Of a DNA stretch of 64,000 nt, positions 1 through 8,137 are shown one piece after another. The position numbers and the translations under genes were made by a program. The number at the start of each line of letters is the position of its first letter. Position 1 is the first letter of the stretch. Source of the DNA: CAZNYN01 sp964422205 (GTDB lineage: Bacteria; Synergistota; Synergistia; Synergistales; Synergistaceae); the NCBI GenBank assembly GCA_964422205.1, contig CAYRAI010000004.1:9051-73050 (forward strand), given 5' to 3'. Under the pieces are notes generated by a model. That model made no database searches. It was not told the DNA's origin and saw only the letters and a list, made by a program, of their open reading frames with translations.

Positions 1-206
1 AGTATTTCCGCCTCAGAACAATAGGTGGCTCGCTCTGGATGCTGATATCCGGACTTTTGAGTATACTTCTTGCGGTAATGATGTGGAAGAACTTCTTCAC
101 CGGAGCTTCAATGATAGGAATAATACTCGGAATCAACCTAACCTTCAGCGGAATAAGCTTGATACTGCTGGGCCGGGGCTGTTCCGAAGAGTGCAAAAAA
201 CTGTAA
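1..206 (+). CDS. HdeD/DUF308-like membrane protein, C-terminal part
   Basis: The 3' end of a gene that starts before the window; the frame runs from base 3 to a TAA at 204-206. The visible 67 residues hold two hydrophobic segments separated by a short WKNFFTG loop and end in a charged GCSEECKKL tail. The glycine-spaced pattern of the last segment (GIILGINLTFSGISLILL) is like the final transmembrane helices of HdeD-family acid-resistance membrane proteins. The assignment rests on this short piece, so the family is likely rather than certain. A strong terminator follows 13 bp after the stop. Confidence 0.6.
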   Translation, partial: YFRLRTIGGSLWMLISGLLSILLAVMMWKNFFTGASMIGIILGINLTFSGISLILLGRGCSEECKKL

Positions 207-219
207 AATTACAAAACCA

Positions 220-261
220 ATACAAATAGAAGCCCTGAAAAATCAGGGCTTCTATTTGTAT
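220..261 (+). terminator. Intrinsic terminator after the HdeD-like gene
   Basis: A perfect 18-bp inverted repeat (220-237 and 244-261) with a six-base loop (AAAAAT). The stem is GC-rich near the loop and AT-rich at the base, so it can act as a terminator in both directions. Confidence 0.8.
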
Positions 262-369
262 ATTCTGCGCACTCACGGCGAAAATTTAGCAATAAAAGAC
301 AGAAGCATAGACAAACTCACCAACCGCCATAATTCTCAGAACCAGTAATTCAAATCCAAAAGATTTCGC

Positions 370-446
370 ATTTTCAACCCGCATAATTCTAAACCTTATA
401 ACTATTAATCAAACTATAGTTTATTAAAATTATCCTTACAAATTCT
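370..446 (+). repeat. Direct repeat, copy A (upstream side of the surface gene)
   Basis: The segment starting ATTTTCAACCCGCATAATTC and ending in TTATCCTTACA AATT is matched, in the same orientation, by 5364-5440. Over the first ~58 aligned bases I count about ten mismatches; a 2-bp length difference follows. The similarity fades beyond the TTATCCTTACA block. It is not part of any gene I can recognise. Confidence 0.6.
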
Positions 447-535
447 TTGGTTTTCTTTTGGTGTACAGCAGCCTGCCCCACACGTATTCAGCTAATTATA
501 CAGCATTGTCCGTGACGGGTATCCCTGTTCTCTTA

Positions 536-787
536 TCACAATTGTAATGGAGCTTGCGAGATCAAAAGCTCTAAGTCCGCTCTTATTTGTTTTTCCGTAT
601 GCATAAACCATTCACTCCTATTCGGAGTCCGGTTTTTGTCCGCAGGCCACAACGACAACTCAACCTTAGGCTGGTTTTCGCCAAAGTCAGGATAAAACAC
701 AGAAGCAAATTCACCAGACCTAATACTTGTAGTCCGGCCCCTGCTATACCTAACAATGTACAGCCGAAAGCTATACCCCCATGGCAT
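536..787 (-). CDS. Possible small hypothetical protein (83 aa)
   Basis: An ORF downstream of and on the same strand as the surface protein gene. It has an ATG start but no clear ribosome binding site in front of it. The middle of the protein (FYPDFGENQPKVELSLWPAD) reads like real protein and the third-position base use is similar to the neighbours. I recognise no family. It may be a real orphan gene, the remnant of a longer one, or chance. Confidence 0.25.
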   Translation of the reverse strand: MPWGYSFRLYIVRYSRGRTTSIRSGEFASVFYPDFGENQPKVELSLWPADKNRTPNRSEWFMHTEKQIRADLELLISQAPLQL

Positions 788-840
788 CGTACGGCTGTTT
801 TTTCCCGCAGGTCCGACCCAACCGCTCTAGAGTTCGTGTT

Positions 841-3800
841 TTACCTTTCCCTTTTCTTTGCCGCAAAAGGCAGAAGAGCCACAGCTAGGAGGGAGAGTGA
901 CGATAGCCCCGTGCTGCATCCGCTGCTTCCTCTGTGTGTTTCCGGCTTCGTGTCGTCTTTGTAAGTGCCGTCGCAGAATAGTACCGCCGGGTCTACTACG
1001 TCGTGGCTCTTCGGGTTTCTGTCGTAGAATCCGTTGTCTTTTACTCCTATGTTTAATTCAAATTCGTCGCCCGATATTGGATCTGATGCCGCCAATACCT
1101 TGCCTTGCGATTTTATAAGCCATCTGCCGTCGGACAGGAGGTTCAGTTCTTTGACTCGGAGCAGTTCTGTGTAGGTTCCGTCTGCGGTGAGTTTGGCAAG
1201 GTGCAGGAGTCCTGTTTTGTCAGCTCTTACCGGGATGTCCCGGCTTGTCAATGTGAGGCTTATGACATATGTTTTGTTGTCGTCCTGTTCGGTTGCCTGT
1301 ATTTCCGTTACGTACAGGCCTTTGATATCCGCGGATTTTACATTCAGCTGTTCGTCAAACGAGGCAGGCGTTATGTTTGGTTTGTAGCCGCTCGTTTCGT
1401 CTCCGGTTACGTATAGGTCAAGGCTGCTGGTTATTATTGTGTTGAGAGATTTGACGATTTTAGTATTCGCAACAACAAGGCCGCTTGAGTATTTGTCGCC
1501 GCTCACTATCGTTTCGGGATATGTTATTGTGCTTCCCTCTCCCGTTTTGATGTTGATTGTACTGCTGTTTGTGACTGTCACAGTAGGTTTCCCTGTGGCT
1601 TTGCCTAGGACTTCGATGCTTGAATTTCCGTCAAGGTTTATGTGCGAGTCTTGCGCTGCATTCATTGTGTCCGTTATTGAAAGTTTCGCATCATTGCTTA
1701 TCGTAACAGTGCCGCCCGCTTCTATTTCCAGACTGTACAGCATCGTGTCTTTGGATATTGTCAGTGTTTCACCGGCTTTTACAATATATGCGTTTGTCAC
1801 CCAGACTGTTGCTTTTTCCGTTGTCGATGTCCCGTCTTTGCCTGTGACTGTTATTGTGACTTCTTGGCTTGCGCGTCCCGCATTTTTGACGGGTTTTGCA
1901 GTCACTGTCGTTGTCTTGCCGGTTGTTTTGTCTATGGATATTATGTCGCCTGCCGTCTCCCACTTGTCACTGCTAATGAAAAGTTCCGCCGCCGCTTCAT
2001 AGGTTATTGTTTTGATCCGCACGTCGGTCGGGCCCGTTATATCAAATGAGAGTTCTTTCGGCGTTACTGTTATTGCCGTTACGGGTTTGTATCTGTATGT
2101 CGCTGTGACATTCCAGGTCTGTCCCCATTTTATGTCTTTGGAGATTGTAAGTTTCTCTGTGTCACCTGAGACTATTTTTGTGTCGTCTGAGAGCGTGAGT
2201 GTATAGCCGGAGATGTTTTTGTATGTGACTGTGTATGTGTCTTCGGATATTATGTCACTGCTCCATACGCTCTGGGAGGTTACGTTCTTGCTGTTGCCGT
2301 TTTCGCCTGTTATTGTGAAGTCCGAGGACGCTTCGGGCAGAACTCCGTCCGTTGTCACTGTGACTGACGCGTAGTTTGTCTCTTTGGCGGCGAACGCCAT
2401 GCAGAGACTGTAGGAGTCGTCTTTCGCTCCGTCCTGGACTATGAAGTAATCTTTTACCGCCTGTACCCATTTAGCTCCCGGCTTGAGTTCTGTCTTTACT
2501 CCGCCTTTCATGTTGAACAGCAGAACTTGTGTCTTTACCGTGTAGCCGCTGCTGCTGTCGCCATACACTCTCAATTTGTCTTTTGATATGTCGTTTAAAC
2601 TTCTGGCGTAAGTTTTTCCGTCTTCGCTCACTACTGCGAAGAGGTTTATTTTTGACAGTAGCGTTTCTTTTGTAAGGCTGTCTTTAATTTCGTCGGGCAG
2701 GCCCGCTATGTCTGCCGATGTTATGGTGAAGTTTGTCTGCAATGGCAGGTAGTCGCTGTCGTTCACAGAGCCGCCCTTATTAGTAAAGAGACTTACTATG
2801 AATCTCCAGAATTTGGCGAATATGCTTCCGCCCTCTTCTGTTATTGTGTTCTGCACTTGGACTATACGAACTTTGTCTTTAGACGCAGTCTCCAGATTCC
2901 AGTAGCGTGCAATGGCGTCTTTTATGTCATCGCTTGTGTAGATTTGTTCGTCTGTTTTGACGTCCAGGCTCTTTGCCTGTATCGCGTCGGCGGAGACTGA
3001 GATTCCTGCGGGAAGTGCGCCTTTATCTGCCAGTTCCGCAAAGCTGTCGTATATTGCAAGGTCTTCCGCTGTGTCTTTGCTTATTACTCTGACACCGGAG
3101 CTGTCGCGGTCTGTCCTTGTCTCTTCTGTAACTTCGGCATTAGGCGTTGATTTTGCCGTGACTGTGAGAGTGAAGTCCGCGCTTGAAACGTGCCCGCCTG
3201 CGCCGTATGTGGCTTTAACTGCAATTGTCTTTTTGCCGTTTGTTTTGGTTTTTGCCGTGAGGGTTACAGTTTTTCCGCTGACTGAAACATCCGCATAGGA
3301 ATTTTCCGCCGAAAGGACTGAGTTGTTTATTGGTTTTGTGGTGATGTCAAAGCTCACGGACTGACCGATTTCAAGGTCTGCGGATGTCTGTGAGAGGGTG
3401 ATGCCGTACACTTCTTTATCTGTCGTTGCGGCGTACTGGTATGCTCCGATGTCGACATAGTTTGTGCTGCGCGTTTGCCCTAGACCGTCTTTTGATGGGA
3501 TGACAATGTCAACGCTTTTCGTCCCGCTGTAAATCTGATAAGTGCCGACAGGCAAGCCCTCGCCGAGCGCGGAGCTGCTCTGCACGTTGTCGCCGGAGAT
3601 AATGTAGATGCAGACGTCCTTTGAATTTGCCGTTACTTTCATATCTTTGTCTACTGAGACAATCATCGGGTCGGCAGAGAGAACTGAGCCATCTGTACTG
3701 ATAGTTCCGGAAGTGCTGCCGAGGACTGAGCTGCGCACTGTTGTTGCACCGCTGCCAACATAAATATCGCCGCCTAGTGTTGCTGCTTTGTTGCCCCAAA

Positions 3801-4971
3801 TGACTGAGTTTGCTATCACCAAGCCGCCCATAGACTTGCAAATGCCGCCACCGTAGCAGTTTGCCGAGTTGTCGCTGAATGTGCAGTTTATGATACTCAG
3901 GCTGCTATTCATGTTGTTTATACCGCCGCCAAAGTTTGCCGAATTGCCGCTGAATGTGCAGTTTGTGACGGTTGGGCTGCCGCTGTTTGTGTACATGCCG
4001 CCTCCGCCGTACATAATATTGCTGCCGCTTGCCGAGTTGCCGCCGAAGGAGCAGTTTGTGACGAGTGGGTTGCTGCTGTAGATGTATACGCCGCCTCCGG
4101 TACTTGCCGAATTGCCGCTGAAGGAGCAGCTTGTAACGGTTGGGCGGCTGTTGTTGGCAATGAACATTCCTCCACCGCAACTTGCCGCGTTGTTGCTAAA
4201 TGTGCAATTTATGACTGTCGGGTTCGCTCCGATTTTGTTGTTGAACATGCCGCCTCCGTTGCCGGATGCGCCGCTTGCCGAGTTGTTGTTGAAGGAGCAG
4301 TTTGTAACTGTTGGGCTGCTGGCTGTGTTGTACATGCCGCCGCCTCCGCCGTTGCTGCCGCTTGCCGAGTTACTGCCGAAGGAACAGTTTGTGACGGTCG
4401 GGCTGCTGCCGGAATTGTACATACCGCCGCCGTAGTAGTTGGTGCCGGTTGAATCGGGTTTTGTTCCCGTACCGCCTGTGATTGTGAAGCCGTCGATGCA
4501 GGTGTCATTAGATAACGCGCCTGTACCGCCGGTTACTATGCTCATGTATGCCACACTTGCATCACGGCTTAAAATCGTGGCGCAGTCTGCGCTCATGGGG
4601 TTTGCCATCATTTTCGTGATGTCGCGGCTATCTGTATCTGTATCCCAGCCGCCTGTCAGCTTCACGCCCTTTGGCAGTTTGAGTGTAGCTTTGCGTGTAT
4701 AAAGACCCTTGGCTGCGCGCACCTCTCCTTTATCAGTGTTGTTGGAACACTCTGTCAAAGCATAGTCCAGGCTTGCCGCAGGGAAAGCGTTTTCCCAACT
4801 GCTGCCGTCTCGGAGGGTCGCACCGCCGTTTACGGTTACGTAGTAAATTTTGCTTTCGGCGCGCGCTCCTGACATTAGAAACAGGGAAAACACAACTGCC
4901 GCCGCCATCAATGTTAAAATTACTCCTGAATAAAGATTTTTTATGACTTTTTGTTCCGTTTTTCGGCCCAT
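841..4971 (-). CDS. Large cell-surface protein: beta-helix repeats, Ig-like region, Synergist-CTERM sorting signal
   Basis: A 1376-residue exported protein. Residues 1-38 are a signal peptide ending ARA|ES. Residues ~155-405 carry about eight turns of a polymorphic-outer-membrane-protein type repeat (pattern PTVTNCTFSGNSA with GGG-MY between), expected to form a right-handed parallel beta-helix; this part closes with NYVDIGAYQY near 504-513. An Ig-like (Big_2-type) domain follows at ~519-607, then several hundred residues of Ser/Thr-rich, probably beta-sandwich sequence. The last ~30 residues (GSSGC, a hydrophobic helix, then AAKKRER) match the Synergist-CTERM signal, implying processing and anchoring at the cell surface. 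GGAGGG lies 6 bases before the ATG. Beta-helix repeats of this kind often act in adhesion or polysaccharide binding; the target here is unknown. The gene stands alone, with long non-coding flanks. Confidence 0.85.
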   Translation of the reverse strand: MGRKTEQKVIKNLYSGVILTLMAAAVVFSLFLMSGARAESKIYYVTVNGGATLRDGSSWENAFPAASLDYALTECSNNTDKGEVRAAKGLYTRKATLKLPKGVKLTGGWDTDTDSRDITKMMANPMSADCATILSRDASVAYMSIVTGGTGALSNDTCIDGFTITGGTGTKPDSTGTNYYGGGMYNSGSSPTVTNCSFGSNSASGSNGGGGGMYNTASSPTVTNCSFNNNSASGASGNGGGMFNNKIGANPTVINCTFSNNAASCGGGMFIANNSRPTVTSCSFSGNSASTGGGVYIYSSNPLVTNCSFGGNSASGSNIMYGGGGMYTNSGSPTVTNCTFSGNSANFGGGINNMNSSLSIINCTFSDNSANCYGGGICKSMGGLVIANSVIWGNKAATLGGDIYVGSGATTVRSSVLGSTSGTISTDGSVLSADPMIVSVDKDMKVTANSKDVCIYIISGDNVQSSSALGEGLPVGTYQIYSGTKSVDIVIPSKDGLGQTRSTNYVDIGAYQYAATTDKEVYGITLSQTSADLEIGQSVSFDITTKPINNSVLSAENSYADVSVSGKTVTLTAKTKTNGKKTIAVKATYGAGGHVSSADFTLTVTAKSTPNAEVTEETRTDRDSSGVRVISKDTAEDLAIYDSFAELADKGALPAGISVSADAIQAKSLDVKTDEQIYTSDDIKDAIARYWNLETASKDKVRIVQVQNTITEEGGSIFAKFWRFIVSLFTNKGGSVNDSDYLPLQTNFTITSADIAGLPDEIKDSLTKETLLSKINLFAVVSEDGKTYARSLNDISKDKLRVYGDSSSGYTVKTQVLLFNMKGGVKTELKPGAKWVQAVKDYFIVQDGAKDDSYSLCMAFAAKETNYASVTVTTDGVLPEASSDFTITGENGNSKNVTSQSVWSSDIISEDTYTVTYKNISGYTLTLSDDTKIVSGDTEKLTISKDIKWGQTWNVTATYRYKPVTAITVTPKELSFDITGPTDVRIKTITYEAAAELFISSDKWETAGDIISIDKTTGKTTTVTAKPVKNAGRASQEVTITVTGKDGTSTTEKATVWVTNAYIVKAGETLTISKDTMLYSLEIEAGGTVTISNDAKLSITDTMNAAQDSHINLDGNSSIEVLGKATGKPTVTVTNSSTINIKTGEGSTITYPETIVSGDKYSSGLVVANTKIVKSLNTIITSSLDLYVTGDETSGYKPNITPASFDEQLNVKSADIKGLYVTEIQATEQDDNKTYVISLTLTSRDIPVRADKTGLLHLAKLTADGTYTELLRVKELNLLSDGRWLIKSQGKVLAASDPISGDEFELNIGVKDNGFYDRNPKSHDVVDPAVLFCDGTYKDDTKPETHRGSSGCSTGLSSLSLLAVALLPFAAKKRER

Positions 4972-5637
4972 TAAGATCCCTCCGTAAGTTTAAAGGTTAA
5001 AAGGTACAAACATTATTATCGACAGAATGGACATAGTCTTACTTCTCCGATCACCTTCCGTGTAATATGAGTATAATTTTTGAACAATACAAACACTTTT
5101 ATCTAGCAGTTTACCTCTGTTTTGTAAGGCAAAACTATCAGGTAATATTCCGCCTAATATGAAATATTATAACGATAAAATCCTAAAATAGAATACTTGC
5201 AGACAAATTGTATTATTTTGCGGCAAATTGCCCGGATAGGCGTTATTTACACTCAAATCATGGAGCAGTGGGATAAAAGAATGGGGGTTCTAGGGAATAT
5301 TAATACGAAAATTTAATGTTTAGGCGCATATCAAAATTTGCTTTTTCAAAAAACAATCCGAATATTTTCAATCCGCATAATTCTGAAACGTATAACTATT
5401 GATAGGGCTATAGTTTATTTTTGGGTTATCCTTACAGAATTAGGGGGGGCTTTTGCGCTCTTGGGTCGTCTGCTTGTGCAGTATACGGCTTTTTTGGATG
5501 CCGCAGTCGGAGCAAAGAGGTGAATTGACTTCTCGGCTCTGCTTCGCCGAAGAGAGTTGGCGCGCAAAAGACATTTTATATACTTAGCCGTAAACTTTTA
5601 GCTATGTAGCACCGCAGACTCTTTTGCAAATATATAT
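4972..5637. other. Long AT-rich intergenic region upstream of the surface protein gene
   Basis: About 670 bp without a convincing gene, between the start of the surface protein gene and the terminator of the xdhC operon. It should hold the promoter of the surface gene (minus strand), but I cannot single one out. It also holds copy B of the direct repeat (5364-5440). The short ORFs here have no ribosome binding site or recognisable protein sequence. Confidence 0.5.
5364..5440 (+). repeat. Direct repeat, copy B (far side of the surface gene)
   Basis: Same orientation as 370-446 and about 80% identical in the shared core, including the blocks CCGCATAATTCT, ATAACTATT, CTATAGTTTATT and TTATCCTTACA. 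The two copies bracket the 4.1-kb surface protein gene. Confidence 0.6.
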
Positions 5638-5675
5638 AAAAAGAGAAGCCTTCGCAAGATTAGGCTTCTCTTTTT
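5638..5675 (-). terminator. Terminator of the xdhC operon
   Basis: A 13-bp perfect stem (5638-5650 with 5663-5675) and a 12-base loop. On the minus strand it ends in TTTTTATATAT, correct for stopping transcription of the XdhC/MoeA-like genes; the plus strand also has a T-rich tail. Confidence 0.8.
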
Positions 5676-5724
5676 ATTTTTGTGATTATGTTTGCAAAGA
5701 CTGGCTGTGTTTGAATTTGTCGCT

Positions 5725-6513
5725 TTACTCGCAGCGCAGGGCTTTTATGTTTGCTCCCCTTCTTACAGCTATTATCTCTGCCATTATGGATACGGCTATT
5801 TCTTCCGGGCTCTCGGCTTTTATGGGGAGTCCTATCGGCTGATTTATTCTGTCTAAGTGAGCCTGAGCCACTCCCTGGGATAGCAGTGTCTTTCTTACTG
5901 CGGCTATTTTGCTGCGCGAACCTATCATGCCGTAATATGCTCCGGGCTTTCCGTCAGTGGCTCTTACCACTTCGGAATCAAGTGAGTGTCCTCTTGTCAT
6001 TATCACGACACAGCTTCTGTCATGGAGTGTTATCTTGTTAAACGCTTCACTCAGAGGACAGGCTATTGTTCTGGCACATGGGATGTTTTCCGAGTTTGCA
6101 AACTCTTCTCTCTCATCCCATACCGTTACTCTGAATCCTGTGAAGCTCCCTAGCTGAGCCACCGCTTTGCCGACATGTCCCGCACCGAAGATTACAAGCT
6201 CATCGTCACGCCCTATTACTTCCATGTATATTGCTGTTTTGCCTCCGCAGACCATGCCGTGAGCTTCGTTGAGCTCCTTGCGCCACACGGCTGAGCTTTC
6301 TCCTGTCGAAAGGAGCTTCACTGCCTCGCCTATGGCTTCGTATTCCACAAGCCCGCCGCCTATCGTGCCTGCGATGCTGCCGTCCGGCCTCACCCACATG
6401 GATGCGCCGCGGCTTCTTGGAGTGGAGCCGCTCTCTTCCGTCACGGTGCAGAGTACGCCGAAATTGCCCTCCTGCACCTCTTCGTCCATTATTTTAAGAA
6501 GTTCTCTGTTCAT
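5725..6513 (-). CDS. XdhC/CoxI-family molybdenum hydroxylase accessory protein
   Basis: XdhC-family proteins bind molybdenum cofactor, help convert it to the sulfurated form and insert it into xanthine-dehydrogenase-type enzymes. The 262-residue protein has the N-terminal XdhC/CoxI signature (GVLCTVTEESGSTPRSRGA, then GTIGGG) and a C-terminal Rossmann domain with the dinucleotide motif VIFGAGHVGKAVAQL. Length and order of domains are normal. It lies 15 bp downstream of the MoeA-like gene on the same strand, so the two are co-transcribed and probably serve the same enzyme. No molybdenum hydroxylase subunit is encoded in the window, so the client is elsewhere. Confidence 0.85.
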   Translation of the reverse strand: MNRELLKIMDEEVQEGNFGVLCTVTEESGSTPRSRGASMWVRPDGSIAGTIGGGLVEYEAIGEAVKLLSTGESSAVWRKELNEAHGMVCGGKTAIYMEVIGRDDELVIFGAGHVGKAVAQLGSFTGFRVTVWDEREEFANSENIPCARTIACPLSEAFNKITLHDRSCVVIMTRGHSLDSEVVRATDGKPGAYYGMIGSRSKIAAVRKTLLSQGVAQAHLDRINQPIGLPIKAESPEEIAVSIMAEIIAVRRGANIKALRCE

Positions 6514-6528
6514 ATTTTTTCCTCCGCT

Positions 6529-7575
6529 CTACGAACCTGCCGCAAAGGAGCAGCTTGGGTAGTGACATGTCGGGCAGTGTTCGCATAGCCCCCCTACTCC
6601 CCATCTTCTGACTAAGTCGCCTGGCTCTACTCCCGCAAAGATAAAGGGCAGAAGTTTATCAAGGGCCGTTCTTTCATCAAAAGCCACACATGCGGGAGCT
6701 CCTATGACTGCGACATCCTCTCCGTCCACGGGAGATACGGCCCAGCCCAGCATCAGCATTGCCCCGGGAAGGGCGGGAGTACCTTGGAATGATATTCTGC
6801 GGCATACGGAGCGGATTGCTCCCGGCGTTTTGTCGTCCGCATCGACGCTCATTCCGCCTGTGCAGATTATTACTTTTGCTCCCTCGTTAAGAAATGCTTT
6901 TATCGCTTCCGATATTTCTTCCACGGAGTCGCGCGAATACCTCTGCCCGAGCATAGTGCCGTTTAGGCGGCTCAGTTTTTCATCGAGCTTCGGTCTGAAT
7001 GCATCTTCCACTCTTTTGTCGAATATTTCCTTGCCTGTCGTGACAAGTCCGACTTTGAGGTTTTTAAAAGGAAGTATGGCGAAAGGCTTGCTGCCCTTTA
7101 CGGCGGCGACTGCTCTTTCAACTCTGTAATCTTCAAGAACTAAAGGACGGATGCGGAAGCCTGCTATTGTCTGTCCTTCAAGCACGGGCCTGTGAGGAGC
7201 AAGAGCGGATAAGACCCAGTCCGGATCTTGATTTACTCTGTTGACTGTCTCAGCCAGATACCATAATATGCCGGATTTTTCGGCGACCAGGTTGCAGCGC
7301 CCCTCCTCCGGCCCTGCTATGCGCAGGTTTTCGCCGCATAGTACATCGGCAAGTGCCAGAGCCGCATCGTCCTCGTGAACATCCCCGGCGGAGAGCTCCA
7401 TTACAGAAATATTCTCCCGTCCCATGTCTCTTAATGTGGGAAGATCCGCCTCTGTCACAACTTGCCCTTTTTTAAACCTTGCGGATTTTTTGTGATTTTT
7501 CGCGTCTATCTGAGTGAGGTCGTGAGCGAGAGCTTTTCCCACTGCTTCTTCAAGCGGGATTGTCGTTATTTTCAT
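6529..7575 (-). CDS. Molybdopterin-binding (MoeA-like) protein with C-terminal cysteine cluster
   Basis: 348 residues. The middle holds a molybdopterin-binding fold: GLVTTGKEIFD starts the domain and VIICTGGMSVDADDKTPGAI is the signature loop. The N-terminal part (IPLEEAVGKALAHDLTQI) resembles the start of MoeA-type proteins, but the length is shorter than full MoeA (~400). An unusual tail carries four cysteines spaced C-x2-C-x2-C-x4-C (C331, C334, C337, C342), a likely metal or cluster site. The start is an ATG preceded by GAGGGGAATAACA. Its pairing with XdhC suggests late molybdenum cofactor handling for a hydroxylase rather than general cofactor synthesis; that is inference. Confidence 0.75.
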   Translation of the reverse strand: MKITTIPLEEAVGKALAHDLTQIDAKNHKKSARFKKGQVVTEADLPTLRDMGRENISVMELSAGDVHEDDAALALADVLCGENLRIAGPEEGRCNLVAEKSGILWYLAETVNRVNQDPDWVLSALAPHRPVLEGQTIAGFRIRPLVLEDYRVERAVAAVKGSKPFAILPFKNLKVGLVTTGKEIFDKRVEDAFRPKLDEKLSRLNGTMLGQRYSRDSVEEISEAIKAFLNEGAKVIICTGGMSVDADDKTPGAIRSVCRRISFQGTPALPGAMLMLGWAVSPVDGEDVAVIGAPACVAFDERTALDKLLPFIFAGVEPGDLVRRWGVGGLCEHCPTCHYPSCSFAAGS

Positions 7576-7607
7576 TGTTATTCCCCTCTGCCTAAGAATT
7601 ATTCAAA

Positions 7608-8024
7608 TCAATCTTTTTGCGGAGCGCATTCACTGCATGAGCCGTAGATAACAAGCTGTTTTCCCTCGACAGTCATGCCTTCCGGGACTTCAACACGCGG
7701 TATTTTCTGGTCTGAGAGGCAGAACATTTTGCCGCACTGCAGGCAGAGAAAGTGGGGATGGCCTCCCGGGCAGCCTTCGTTTTCCATGTCATGGGCGCAG
7801 AAACGCCATGCTCCGTCAAGCCCCTGAACCTGATGCACTATGTTCGAACTTTGAAGCGTCTGGAGGGTTCTGTAGAGTGTTACCCTGTCTAAGGGCTCTT
7901 CAAGCATTGATAAAATCTCTGCGTGTGTAAGAGGAGAAGCGTTTTCTATCAAAAGCTCAAGGATTTTTTTACGCTGCTTTGTGGTGCGAAGACCAGCGGC
8001 GCTTAGAATTTTTTCTGTCTGCAC
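7608..8024 (-). CDS. Fur-family metal-responsive transcriptional regulator
   Basis: A winged-helix repressor that senses metal and binds operator DNA. From the chosen GTG start the protein has 138 residues, normal for the family: helix-turn-helix around TTKQRKKILELL, the RVTLYRTLQTL recognition region, then HFLCLQCGKMFC and YGSCSEC, two CxxC pairs of the structural zinc site. An in-frame ATG 99 bp upstream is possible, but a very good promoter (8055-8083) lies inside that extension and AGGGG sits about 8 bases before the GTG, so the shorter form is the right one. Whether it senses iron, zinc or peroxide cannot be told; the extra Cys and His in GCPGGHPHF would suit a zinc or peroxide sensor. 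Confidence 0.85.
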   Translation of the reverse strand: MQTEKILSAAGLRTTKQRKKILELLIENASPLTHAEILSMLEEPLDRVTLYRTLQTLQSSNIVHQVQGLDGAWRFCAHDMENEGCPGGHPHFLCLQCGKMFCLSDQKIPRVEVPEGMTVEGKQLVIYGSCSECAPQKD

Positions 8025-8054
8025 ATCGATCAGCCCCTTTATTGTCCTTGCCGT

Positions 8055-8083
8055 ATTATATGATACATACAACACTGTTGCAA
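8055..8083 (-). promoter_or_regulatory. Promoter of the Fur-family regulator
   Basis: On the minus strand TTGCAA (8078-8083), 17 bases, TATAAT (8055-8060). Transcription would begin about 25 bases before the GTG at 8024. Confidence 0.65.
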
Positions 8084-8137
8084 TAAATTTTCTTTTTGCT
8101 GTGTTTAATTTTATTTTAAGCAAAGAGCAGGAATATC

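Larger units (their letters stand above)
262..840. other. Intergenic stretch between the HdeD-like gene and the surface protein gene
   Basis: About 580 bp with no convincing gene. It contains copy A of a direct repeat (370-446), a weak 83-codon minus-strand ORF (536-787) and a 7-bp hairpin followed by six T on the plus strand (760-803) that could be a plus-strand terminator. The rest shows nothing recognisable. Confidence 0.5.

Noticed and set aside
587..964. 125-codon plus-strand ORF overlapping the end of the surface gene
   Set aside because: It overlaps the real gene's coding end in antisense, and has an Arg/Pro-rich composition typical of shadow frames.
3869..4435. Plus-strand ORFs opposite the beta-helix repeats
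   Set aside because: They are repeated low-complexity translations (PPPP, LPLAEL) produced by the antisense of the repeat units, without ribosome binding sites.
5338..5523. 61-codon ORF upstream of the surface gene
   Set aside because: It runs through the direct repeat copy B, has no ribosome binding site and no matching frame in copy A.
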